Origin: Stercorarius parasiticus | Lineage: Eukaryota; Chordata; Aves; Charadriiformes; Stercorariidae | Assembly (NCBI GenBank): GCA_013396915.1 | Contig: VWZL01001352.1 | Span: 62,001 to 126,000 of the forward strand | Reading direction: 5' to 3' | Length of the DNA: 64,000 bases | Part shown: piece by piece, positions 23,706 to 34,524 of the stretch | Numbering within the stretch: the stretch's first letter is position 1 | Layout of the letters: every line of letters begins with the position of its first letter | Notes under the pieces: model-generated | Seen by the model: only the letters and a program-made list of their open reading frames with translations | What the model was told of the DNA's origin: nothing | Databases searched by the model: none | Program-made: the position numbers and the translations under genes

Positions 23706-26700
23706 GTTCAACAAGAAGTACTGTATTTAACTACTGGTAAAAGGAAAAGAAAGAAATGTAGAGAAGAAATCACTTGTAATTTAGACACAATTGGAATTTT
23801 ATTGTCCCAATAACATCTAGAACTCCAGGAAGAGATTTAAAGTAGATGGTGTTGCTCATACATGAATAAGATGTGCATCTGCGATTGTAAGGGATATATT
23901 TTAAATGTTATTTACATTTTCACTTCTTTTATTGTGGGGTAAAAACAGTACAGAAGATGAAATTAATAGTTCATCCTTTACTCTGAATGATTCATGTCAT
24001 GTATAAGGTGGTGATCAGGGAGTTATCCTGTAAAATTTGTGTTATCCTGGAAATACGCAGTATATTATTTCAATGTCAGTACTACCAAAAAAAAACCAAA
24101 ACCAAAATCTACCAACACAAAAATCCCATATTTCATTTTTTTTGAAATTTGTTTTTATTTGTCGGAAGAGAAGATTATTTTCTTGTTCGTTTGTTTCAAT
24201 GTTTTTAATGTTTCTTTTATATCATAAGTGTTAGGAGTAGACAGAGAATGTGAGTTGAACACTTAACATCCATAATTACATAAACTTGTACTATACATCA
24301 TAACATACTGTAGCTGTAATAATTTTCTTTTAATGTGTATTCAATGCAATGGACATTCTAAAGACCATTAAGTTGAGGATTTGCCCAACAACCCATGATG
24401 ATCCATTATTAACAAAATACATATAATCAGGATGCTTTTACCATACAACAGAGATTGGACAAACATATAATTAGGAAGGTATTAATTTTAGCAATATAGC
24501 AACATAGCAATATATCTACAAAGATTTCTGTTCTTAGGCTTTCATAGCTAGGCTTTACTAACAAATGACCAGATACACTTCAACAATTCTTCCTACATGT
24601 CATACACTAGGTTTTGCCAAAAGTCATCCTGATAGCAGATTCAAAATGTTTGCTATTTACTTTTGCTCATAACTACATAATCTATATAGTCAATATAAAA
24701 ATTGACAAAAATTAACTTGTCCATTTCCTGTATTATAAGGCATTCAGTTCAGAGGAGGCCAGCCTATCCTTGCTGTTTTATGGGTGCAAACAGTGAATGA
24801 AGCCACAGCTTCCCACTACATGCCCTAACTTCAAGACTTGAACATGAAAATTGAAACCTACTAACAGCTCTGAATATAAATTCCTTTAAAACAGATGGGA
24901 TGTTTTACATTCAAGGGGTAACAGGTGATACTACTTGAAGGACAGACTGATCATCTACTCGAACTCTCACCTGTTTATTTTAAGCCCACTGGGAGTCTCC
25001 TGGAAGTCACAGGTTATGCTGGATCCAAACACAGAAATTAATTCACAATGCCTAGACAGCGGAACTCATCAAAGGAGATGACAGATTTCTGTACGTTACA
25101 AGATAGTAGCTATTTTAAAATTGTTTTATTCTACTTTCAGAGCTTATTTTTTCCTACTTTTTCTGTTACTATTATTAATCATTTCTACCTCAGTACACGC
25201 TTCCACTCTTTATGTTAAACCTGCTATAGCAATATCTAAATCATTTGTGAGAGGTTTATCTTATTAACTGTTTCACAGAAATAAAGATATTGAACTGGCT
25301 GTATATTAGCTTAATATATATAGCCTATAAAAATGCAGCTGTACCATTTTCTGGTTACATTTGGGCTTGGAAGCCCAAAGTTATTTTGCATTGGATAGTC
25401 ATTAAATCCTGCTGGACCAAAATAATCTCCATGCAATGTTACCTGAAGGCTGAAAAGCACAGTAAAAATTCTTGCATTGTGTTCCCCTGTACTTACAGCT
25501 ACTATCTTGAGAGCAACACAGTATTAATGCTAGACTGGGTTCATCCTTGTGCCAACATAATGATCCCTTCTTGGAGGATGCAGTATGGAGACATCTGAGC
25601 AATTCTGCTTCATCCAGGTTGTGTTTAAGAAGGATTATAAATGTCAACTCAAAGACAGCTACACTAGACCCGTAACTGCAGTGCGTTCACTGATTTCAGT
25701 ATTAGCAGGCTGATTTCATTCTGTGGCTACACTTCATACAATGGAGAACTGACCATATCAAATTGACTTTAAACACAGTTTGCATCTTGTTAGTGAAAAT
25801 GCAGTCATTCCAGTCTCTTTCAATGCTGCACAATGCTTACACTTTGTGGTGATATTTAATGTTGTGTTAAATATCTGTGGTAAACTGAATGTAAATAATA
25901 TCCTCATATTGAAATTGCTATAACAATTCTTTGCTCATAGTAAAATTAGAAGAGAGTAATATTAAATGAAAAGTGAATAGCAACACAATAAATAAAACTT
26001 TATTCAGTATTTAAATGTATCTCCATATACTTACAGAAATTAGATCCTATTAACACATGAAGTGGGTAATGAAAAGAAGATATCTATTACTCTTTTGTAG
26101 TAGAGTTCATAGACACACATTCCTTTAATTTTTTTGCTGTAGACATCTCAAGTGAACTGTAAAGCTTAGATTTTACAATTCCAGAAAAGCCCGTTTCACA
26201 GCTAAAATCGATTCTGTTTGACACTTCATATGTCACAGATCCTCATGAAACTTTGTCTAACAAACCTATACCAAATAACCAGTGAAGTTGCTCCTGTGAA
26301 CTTCAATAAGATTTGGTTGGGTTTAAAATAGAAGTTGGTTTTGGTTTAGGTTTTTTTTGTGTTTTGGTTTGGGTTTTTTTGTTTGTTTTTTTGTTTTTTA
26401 AACCATGAGAGGTGATCAGTGCTTAAAGGGATGATTCATTAGAATTGCAGAAAGAATCAAGAAAAGACAAAAAGGCATAGAATCTTAATCTTCTACAATG
26501 TTAAAGAAATGCAAAAGATAAGCTAGTGGAGAAAATTCTTTAGAGCAGAAACAGAAACTCTATTTATGCAGAAATAGATGAGATGATAGAAATGATACAT
26601 TTAATCTGACATCCCATCCACTATTGCTGTTGGTCTAAGATATTTACTGTTGAGGAAAAAAATACATGGAAAATTATTAGGGCTAAGGATCACTTTCTAT

Positions 26701-28707
26701 AGAACTAGGAATAGGACATTACACTTTCATATCTGCTGCAAATATAGTAAAAAAACTCCAAACAAACAAAAAACCGAAACAAGGTGGAATAAGAGAAAAT
26801 AATGAGACAGCATGAATGAAGTGAAAAACAGATGATGCATCAGAGCAAGACAGAAAAAATTACCTAAGTTTTTAAAGTATGACTATATAAAAAACTGTGC
26901 ACCTACCATACAGCCTCTTTACATGTATGTCAGTAACAGGATGCCACAAACTTGGACTCCGGAATGCTGAATCTTACAGTGTTTGTCTGGAGTTCTCCTA
27001 CTTGGTGTGTTCCTGGCCACCTTGCCAGCAATAGTCACAAGGTCTGCATCTTACTCAAATTCCATAGCCACTGCTCCAGTTGGCATATTTTCACAGTAAT
27101 AACACAAACAGCAGTTTTGTGAAGGGAAAGAAGAAGGGCCATGTGGCACTTGGGTACCACCCAAACTGGTGGTACACCAATGATGACTGTTGATATGATT
27201 TAGAGACTTGCTATACAGTGCTATTTTGAGAAAGGTTTGAAAGAAATTAACAGCTCCCAGTAGAAGCTCCTAAATGGGCTTCTGTGCAAATACAAGGTTG
27301 GTCACAGTGGTATGATCACATATAAGTCATAATGCTGCATCTATGATGTTTATGATTGCTGAGAATAATAGATAAGTCAGACCTTGTAAGGAGAGGTAAT
27401 ATGTTTTTTATCCTAGATAATATACCTGGATAAAGCAGACCTGCTTTTCAGTAGCAAGCCCTCCTACAGATTTCATAAATGTTTGACACAGATGTGGATA
27501 TATACCTGAAGCAGGGCTTTTGTGCATGAGAACTTTCTGTTTTCTGCTGCTGGATGACTTGGTCTAACAGACATCACATTTCCCTATAAAACTGCCTAAT
27601 AAAATGACTGACTTCATCACTGAATAAAATGATCTGCTTGTTTATCCTCTGCTGCCTGGTGGCCAAAGTTCTCTATCAAAATATCCCTATAATATTCTGT
27701 CTTTTCATATATATTCTATGAGCTACATATAGTTGTAAAATGGTTACAACAACAAGCTCTTTATATTTTTATAGTCCTTATTTTAATAAATGGCTTCAAG
27801 AAAATAGTAGCTAGATTTAACTCCTCCACAGTTTTAGAAAAAGGAGGGCACATTCAAAGGACTATTCCTTCACATATCATTATCAGTGACTCATATTGCC
27901 ATCAAAAGCAGAGCCATATGGAAATTATACTGTACATACCGAAATAAACACGTTAGAAATAGTGCAGCATCGAAGCAACTAGGCAACAAAAAAATGGGAA
28001 GAAAAATAACACCCATCTCTGAGAGCAAAGAAGTGTACAGCATTGTTACACAGAGAGTAGTTGCAATGCTAAGAACTTTGGTGTGACAGCACAAACAACT
28101 TCACTCTGCTTTTTAAACATTTATGTGATGCTTCAAAGTGGTTAACACATAGTTACTAGAGTTTGAGAAAAAAACATTTAAACGTTTCAGCGTCTCCTCT
28201 ACACCCATAAATGCCACAGAAATAGTCACTGATGAAAAATAGTGTGTTATTTACTCACTTCCATAAGTGAGCTTTAATGGGTGCTAGACATGAAAATCCA
28301 TGCATGCTGTAAAGAGAATGTACTCCATGGTGTCACAATGCGCAAATGCAGTCCACCTGAACACAACCTTTCAAATGTTTGTAGATTTTAAAAAAAGAAT
28401 GACACCCCTGGAAAACCAGTTATCTGTTTCAGTCTTACATACTTTTCTGCCACGTGGATGAGAATAATTTCTAGTTAATTGTTCTCTACCAAAAGAAAAA
28501 AAGATCTGGGATCTTAAAAAAAAAAGCACCAAAACAAACAAAGAAAAAAAAAAATACCCTAACTTCTGACTAACCTCTGCTTTCATCACTAGTTCAAAGC
28601 TCATTTAGTGCCTTTGCTTTTTAACAGCACATTAAATAAATGTTACTTTGATGTAGCACCAAACCACTGTCTTCCAATTAGTAGAAAGCTGGTAGAAGGC
28701 TGGATTG
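23706..28707. other. Unique AT-rich non-coding DNA
   Basis: No gene or repeat family is recognised. There are A/C- or T/G-only tracts at 24084-24107 and 26349-26399 (51 bases of only T and G on +). A short inverted repeat, GTACCACC...GGTGGTAC, lies near 27155-27176. Open frames stay at or below 102 codons and show no motifs. Confidence 0.5.
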
Positions 28708-29219
28708 TGTCAGGATGACAATGGAAGAAACAAGGAGGAAAATGAAATTCCACAAGTTTTCCCACTGCAACTGTAAGGGTATGTAGAAGGACAGCGTCTG
28801 CTTCTTCAAAGATATCTTGTCAAAGGAGCCACAAACCAGAACATGCAGAGACTGAGAAATGATAAGGGAGGTCAAGATAAGAACAAACATGCTCAGCTAT
28901 GCTAATTAGCAAGGAAAAGTGGAGTGTGAAAATGTTTATGTTTTCAGCTGGGTGGATAAGGAAAGGGAAGGAGACCACATTCCCTTCCCTAAACTGACCA
29001 ATTGGCATTAACAAAATAACCAGAAACAAACCTGATCAGTCACACTTACTGATGGGCTATCAAGAAACTGCAGGCAAACCAGGACTTTCCAACTGATAAG
29101 GACGCAAACCTGAAGGTTCAGGATGTTGGAAGGGGTTGGTGGGACTGTTCCAACTGATGAGGCAATGTGCAGGGGAATGGGGAGCAGGGAGGAACAAAGG
29201 ACAAATAGACAGAAAAGGG

Positions 29220-29226
29220 TATAAAA
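29220..29226 (+). promoter_or_regulatory. TATA box of the LTR-like element
   Basis: TATAAAA preceded by a purine-rich AGAAAAGGG and followed by ACGGGTCC. The divergent minus-strand relative has an A/T-rich AATAAAA at the matching place (39225-39231). Position and spacing to the poly(A)-like site suggest the LTR promoter; activity is not shown. Confidence 0.6.
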
Positions 29227-29495
29227 CGGGTCCAGTCAGTATGCTTGTCTGGCTGGGCCTTCCTCCTGATCACAGCAGTCTGTCGTGTCTTCTTGCATCT
29301 TCTTAATACATCTTTTCTTAACAATGTCTGTGTAATCTGACTATCGTGTGTGTGCACACGCTCCAGGGACTCAGTTGCGGCTGTTGGAGAGACCTGTGTG
29401 TTTGTGAGTGAAAACCGGTGCCAGACACAGAAGAACAGGGGTATGGGTGCACCTGGTCTGTGGTGTCAGCTATGGCAGTGAGTGAGGTTCCCTAG

Positions 29496-29640
29496 CACCA
29501 GCTACTGGAGCAAGTAGGGGTCTTTAATCTCCAACCACTGGGGCAGGAATGGTGTGTGTTCCCCAAACCAGTTACTGGGGGATATCAGGCGAGTGAGGGG
29601 CTCAGCACTGGCGGCTGGAGCAGGACCACAGGTCACAGCC
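29496..29640 (+). repeat. Degenerate ~36-bp tandem array
   Basis: Four successive units start at 29496 (CACCAGCTACTGGAG), 29532 (CAACCACTGGGGC), 29567 (AACCAGTTACTGGGG) and 29604 (AGCACTGGCGGCTGG), with spacings of 36, 35 and 37 bases. All share an ACCA(G)..ACTGG(G/A)G core. A further, more diverged unit pair with a longer period may follow at 29730-29930. The array sits in the downstream part of the LTR-like element. Confidence 0.6.
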
Positions 29641-30290
29641 CATGTGCTCAGTGCAAGCTGATGGAGACAAGTGTCTGTATCTTCCCCAACCTGGTCGTGC
29701 ATGAGTATTTACCGGCAAACTCCAAGCTGGACCAGTCAGCAAGTAGGGGCCCCAGGTCTGGAAAGGAGTATCAGGTGGTCAGAGGATCTGTGCTGGTAAG
29801 TGGTGGGGACCCGTGGGTGTGAGTTGCCTGTGGGGGTGTGTGTGCTGTGTGTTTGCAGTGAGCACTCAGCCAGACCAGATAGCAAGTCAAGGATGAAAGG
29901 GGCCGTGATGGTGCTCAGGGGATCCACTAATGTGTGTGTGGAGAGTGTCATGTGTGTGCTGCACCAGTGACCTTCCATCTCTGCCAGCCCAAAAGGAGGG
30001 GGGGATGTGGCTATCTGGTGTGAGTCCTGTATGTGGGTGCTGCCTTCTGAAGGTAGCACCTTGTCTGTGGCAGACTGTGTGACCAGCCATGTTGATGTCC
30101 ACTGTATGTGTGTGCATGTGTCTTTGTCTGTGGTTCTGGGATATGTGCTCAGTTTTGTTGCTGATTGAACTTGCAAATGGGAAAGCGTCAGTCATGTCAC
30201 TCAGCCTGGGCAGAGGTCTGTCCTCTGGCACCAGGCTGGGCTCCAGCAGCCAGGCAGAAGAGATCCTGGGCCGGAGTGGCTGGAGGAGAT

Positions 30291-30739
30291 GTCCCTATTC
30301 TTAAAATGCCTTAACACCTCTCTAGGAAGGAAGGAAGCAATTTCTCTTGTTTTGGGAAAGCATTTTACTATGCTTCTTTATTATACAGTTCCGCTGACAC
30401 CAAAAAAAAAAAAAATATACCTTACTATGTCTTTTCCCCTCTCAGTTCCAACGCATGGAAGGATTTTGAGGGACATGAATTTCTTAGGTACCCTTTAGAC
30501 TTGAGTCACAGATGAGGCTCAAGAAAGGTCTTTTTCTCTCTTACCTCTTAACACAATTTATGGCTAAAGGACACAATCTAACTGTTAATTTAGCTGAGTC
30601 TGACAAGCAGGGACAGCTTAGAACTGCCAACTAATGCTTCCAAACACCATAAGATAAAGCACATCTCTGAATCAAGCATCACTCAGGCTCAATTGTGTGG
30701 ATTTTGTTACCTCATACTTAAGGTTTCTGTCTCTCCCTT
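30291..30739. other. Spacer between two LTR-type elements
   Basis: No gene or repeat is recognised in this AT-rich stretch, apart from a 13-base A-run near 30401-30415. Confidence 0.5.
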
Positions 30740-31152
30740 TGACACGGTTTAGCCCCAGCCAGCAACAAAGAACCACTTGGTCACTTGCTCACTCCCCCAC
30801 CCCCGCCACGAGATAGGGGAAGAAATAGAAGAAAAAGGCAAAACTGATGGGTTGAGATAAAGGCAGTTTAAAAGAACAGTGAAGGAAAGAGGAAAACAGC
30901 AACAATAATACTAATAAAGAAATATGCAAAACATGATTAATGTAAAAACCTCACCAACTGGAACCCAGGAAGCCCCAGCCCGCTCCCCAGGAGCATTTCC
31001 TGTCCCCCTTGGAGCCAGCTCCCCCAGCTACATACTGTGCGTGATGTCACATGGTACTGTGACCTTTTTGGACAGTTTGGGTGAGCCATCTGGGATATGT
31101 CCCATCCCAGTTTCTTGTGAAAATTAACCCTATCCCTGCTGGAACCAGGACA
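30740..31152 (-). mobile_element. Solo LTR, same family as 8068-8647, internally deleted
   Basis: On minus it starts TGTCCTGGTTCCAGC at 31152 and ends GGCTAAACCGTGTCA at 30740. Two stretches align with the LTR at 8068-8647: the U3 part (CACAAGAAACTGGGATGGGA against CACAAAAAGCTGGGAAGGGA) and the 3' end with its C-rich/GAGTGA block. The region after GGGTTAATTTTC joins directly to CACAAGAAAC, so roughly 170 bases present in the other copy are missing. The flanking pentamers are CCCTT (30735-30739) and CCCCT (31153-31157), a 5-bp duplication with one mismatch. No internal viral genes adjoin it. Confidence 0.82.
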
Positions 31153-31178
31153 CCCCTGGACATAGCTTTTTACAACTG

Positions 31179-31798
31179 TGTCACAGTTTGGGACCAATTG
31201 GCCAATGACAAGATGACAGATGCTTTTCCCCACCTCTCGCTCCAAGGAGAGGAAGAAGAGAGATAAAGAGATTTATGAGTTTAAAAAGAACCAAACTACT
31301 TTAACAAAATATTAATAATAAAATAAAAAAAGGAAATAGTTACAATATATCCAAATATATATACAACTATCTCAAGCTCCCAGGGAGACAGCACTAGCAG
31401 GCACTAGGGAAGGTTCCAAACTGGACTCAGTGATGAATGGCAACTGGATTCCAGATCTTGATTCAGCAACACACAGTTTGGAGTCAAAGGTACATGACTG
31501 AGGAGGGTCCTCCTCAGACACCAATCATTGAAGAAAGACACTCATTGTAGAAGCAACCATTGAAGAGCCAACCTGAGCTCTTTGCTCCCTTAGCTTTTAT
31601 ATTGAGCATGGCACATGGGACGGAATACCTGATTGGTCAGTTTGGGTCACCTGACCTGTCCACTCTTCCCCACATGTGTGACCCCTCCACAGGGTAAACA
31701 ATCAAGTTAGCTGACCCTGGTTGCCACTGCAACAAGTACAAGCAAGAGCCTCTCTCGCTGAACAGAAAGTTGGTTCTGCTTCACTCCAAACCAGGACA
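31179..31798 (-). mobile_element. Second solo LTR, 620 bp, minus strand
   Basis: On minus it begins TGTCCTGGTTTGGAG at 31798 and ends CCAAACTGTGACA at 31179, with LTR-type TG...CA ends. Flanking pentamers are AACTG (31174-31178) and TACTG (31799-31803), a 5-bp duplication with one mismatch. A TATA box, ATATAAAAG (plus-strand 31594-31602), and a CCAAT box about 30 bases upstream of it (plus-strand ATTGG at 31632-31636) mark U3. It is related to but distinct from the LTR 26 bases away. The two are not a provirus pair, because they differ in sequence and each has its own flanking repeat. Confidence 0.8.
31594..31602 (-). promoter_or_regulatory. TATA box of the minus-strand LTR
   Basis: ATATAAAAG on minus, with a CCAAT box about 30 bases upstream. 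This is a standard retroviral U3 promoter layout that looks undamaged. Whether it is transcribed cannot be told. Confidence 0.55.
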
Positions 31799-32682
31799 TA
31801 CTGACTGTTCAAAGAAGTTGTAAATTCTCTCAAATATTTTTTTTTTATCTATCCATTCAAAAATATTTCAGAAAACTTCCAGAAACAGAACATAACCTCT
31901 TATTGATTCCCCAGGTAATACTGAAAGTGTAATTAGTAACAGAATCCATCACATGATGCCCGAGATATGGAGGTGGAACTGTTATCCAGGTAATCATACT
32001 ATACATCCAAATGCCAATCCACACTGAAATAGCATGTTTAAACTACCACATACAATCACAAAGACCAAATAAACTATGCAACACATTTAGCAGGTTAAGC
32101 GGAGTTGCAACAATTAACTTCAAATAAAGCTCTCTCAAGTCATAGACATATTGGAAATTGGCTTGTTGATCTCCTGGTAGTATTAGCATGATACTTACTG
32201 ACTTTACGTATTCATGAACACCTTCATCACCTTCCAAAAACAGGTTTGATATTTTTCAAGCCACATTGGAATTGGATTACTTATCTAAAGGTCTTTATTC
32301 AGTCTTCTAGCATATTGGAAAAAAATCTACTCTAACGCCAATCAAACACTTAGTTTCCAACTTTAAAAAAGAATTCCCAGATTTAATACTGTCACAAAGT
32401 AAAGGCTTCACACTTTCAATATTGTCTGGCCAACATATTTATTTTTTGCACCATTAGGAATGAGACGCATTGTTCGTAGATAACAGAAAAAAATGAATCT
32501 CTACATGTCAGTTCTGACTTCTATCTTTTACCAGATTATTTTCAGATTTACTGTTATCGGTTTCTAAAACTGTGATGTGGCTTACAGATCTGAATTTAGT
32601 TTTTTGAATACTGTTGATTGTTTCCTGGGACATACTAATGAAAGGATGTCCAAACCTCCTTAAGGAAATTCTTGCTACAATG

Positions 32683-32698
32683 AAAAAAAAAAAAAAAA
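32683..32698 (+). repeat. A16 homopolymer
   Basis: Sixteen consecutive A, followed by further A-rich sequence to about 32715. No retrotransposed gene is visible upstream, so it is not evidence of a processed pseudogene. Confidence 0.8.
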
Positions 32699-34488
32699 GA
32701 AAAATAAAAGAAGACATTTGTCTGGAGAATTGTGAAAAAAAAAAAACCATGCGAAAAGAACAAGTCTTCTGCTCTATGGCTGTGGGTAAAAGGAAAATAC
32801 TATTTAATTCCTTCCAGGGTGTCTATATTGCTGCAGCTGTGAAACTTTGTCACTAGTCAGAAAGTGAGTCTGATAACATCATGAAAAAAACTGCTCTATC
32901 CAATCCAGTACCGAATATAGTGTGGTTTCAGGAAAAGATAAATATCATAATGAAGCACAAGAATGCAATATGTATACAAAAAATTGACCACACATACAAA
33001 GAATGTACATATGTATTTATCTAGACATACTGCATACACGCATTACTCTAATTCCATCTAAAGTTATAGTAGTCCAACAAGACTGAGAAGCTGACCAATC
33101 AAAATGGAGGAGACCCCACAAGCAACAGGTTTCTGTTTCACTTCATTTTGATTTCTTTTGAAATCTTGTAATTATCCAGGTTTTGATCAGACCTGGACTA
33201 CTTTCAAGGAAGGCATTAGTTTTCAGTGGTTTTAATAAATTTTTAAAATAATCTCCTTATAAAAGAATTTTCTGAGTTTCAAATAAAACTTTTTTTTCTT
33301 ACAGTTTTCACTGAAAGAAAGTGGTGGTCTTGTTAAAACAAGACACTGCACGATTGTATATAAATGACCTGTCAGATTACAAAATCAATCCATGTGGAAT
33401 GTTTTGAGTATGCCTTAAACTGCTAAATAATGACTTCTTTCTAAGTTTGCCAAATAGAAATTAAATGCTACCAGCTGTATTCTCAGTGTAAAATATTAAA
33501 TGTAATATTTTTAGGCAATATAAGGAATTATTTTGTCCTGTAACCACTTTATCACTGGAATTATGAAGCGACTATGCTTAGGAATTATTGTTGCTAAACT
33601 TTACAATCATCTATTTTGCAAGCTCCACTATCCACTAAACGGAGTAATCTACCCCACTGCTAAAATACCAGCACCAGTCACCAAGCTGGATGTCTTCCAA
33701 AACCAGGTCTAATCAGACTGCCTGAAGGAAAGCAGGTCAAAGGTAAGTTTATTGAATCTATAAATAACAAATTGTTTGGTTCACTGAATGTGTAATACAG
33801 TGCCCTATCTGTACATAAGAAGATATATTAAATGCAATAAAACACCTTAATAAAACATTAAAGTTGTAGAGTTATGCACTTAGAAGTCAGGAAACACTTC
33901 AATGTCAGTTATAATAGTGTCGTAATAATGTCATCTAATGTGTTTTTTTCACTGCATATATAAATATATATATGTATGTAAGTATATAAAATAAACAGCG
34001 TTTTCTTAAATACGTGTACCATTAAATATACTGGAATTTGGGTCACTAGAATAATGTTTTAGTATATCCTGAGAGGTCATTGTAACCCTGTTTTAACTAT
34101 GCACAATTATAAGATTTTTTTGGGTTGTCGTGACAACCCATTTGGACAAGACTGTAACTTGTAGTGAAGATGCTATTGTGTGTTATTTCCTATGAAGCGA
34201 GTGGATAGGAAGGAAAAACAGAATGGACAGTGAGATTCTAGCTACGACTGGCCAGACAGAATAGCTATGAGGAAACTGGAAGAATAAGGTGTGAAAGAGG
34301 TCACTGTGTGAGCTCACTTACTACCAAATCTGAAATGTGATATACAGCATTGCAACTCTAAAAGATTAAGATTTTGATTCTTGGAAAAGAAGGTAAAATT
34401 AAAAAAAAAATAATTTTTGAAATCTAAGACGTATTTTTCCACCTTATTTCTTTTTTTGTCCATACTCTTTAATAGGTCATAAGTAAGA

Positions 34489-34524
34489 GTTCCTTATAGA
34501 GTTCCTTATAAAGTTCCTTATAAA
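34489..34524 (+). repeat. Three-copy 12-bp tandem repeat
   Basis: GTTCCTTATA followed by GA or AA is repeated at 34489-34500, 34501-34512 and 34513-34524. The units are nearly identical, indicating a recent slippage expansion. Confidence 0.85.

Larger units (their letters stand above)
28708..30290 (+). mobile_element. LTR-like element with promoter and GC-rich tail (boundaries uncertain)
   Basis: A TATA box, TATAAAA at 29220-29226, is followed 85 bases later by a polyadenylation-like AATACA (29305-29310) and then GT-rich sequence. This is the U3-R-U5 order of a retroviral LTR on the plus strand. From about 29360 the DNA becomes GC- and GT-rich, unlike its neighbours, and contains a short-period tandem array at 29496-29640. 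The segment from about 29165 to 29350 is recognisably related to the reverse complement of 39110-39260, so this is a repeated family. The left limit is guessed from a TGTCAGG at 28708, and the right limit from where the GC-rich composition ends. No coding capacity for gag, pol or env is visible. Several frames of 100-146 codons on minus (29736-30231) are low-complexity antisense frames. Confidence 0.6.

Noticed and set aside
29736..30231. Minus-strand frames of 114 and 146 codons rich in Thr, His and Ser
   Set aside because: They are produced by GT-rich low-complexity sequence in the LTR-like element; no retroviral or host domain is visible.
30740..31798. A provirus with two LTRs flanking a deleted interior
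   Set aside because: The two LTRs differ in sequence, lie only 26 bases apart, and each has its own near-matching flanking pentamer.
32683..32715. Poly(A) tail of a processed pseudogene
   Set aside because: No gene-like sequence or intronless coding block lies upstream and no flanking target duplication was seen.
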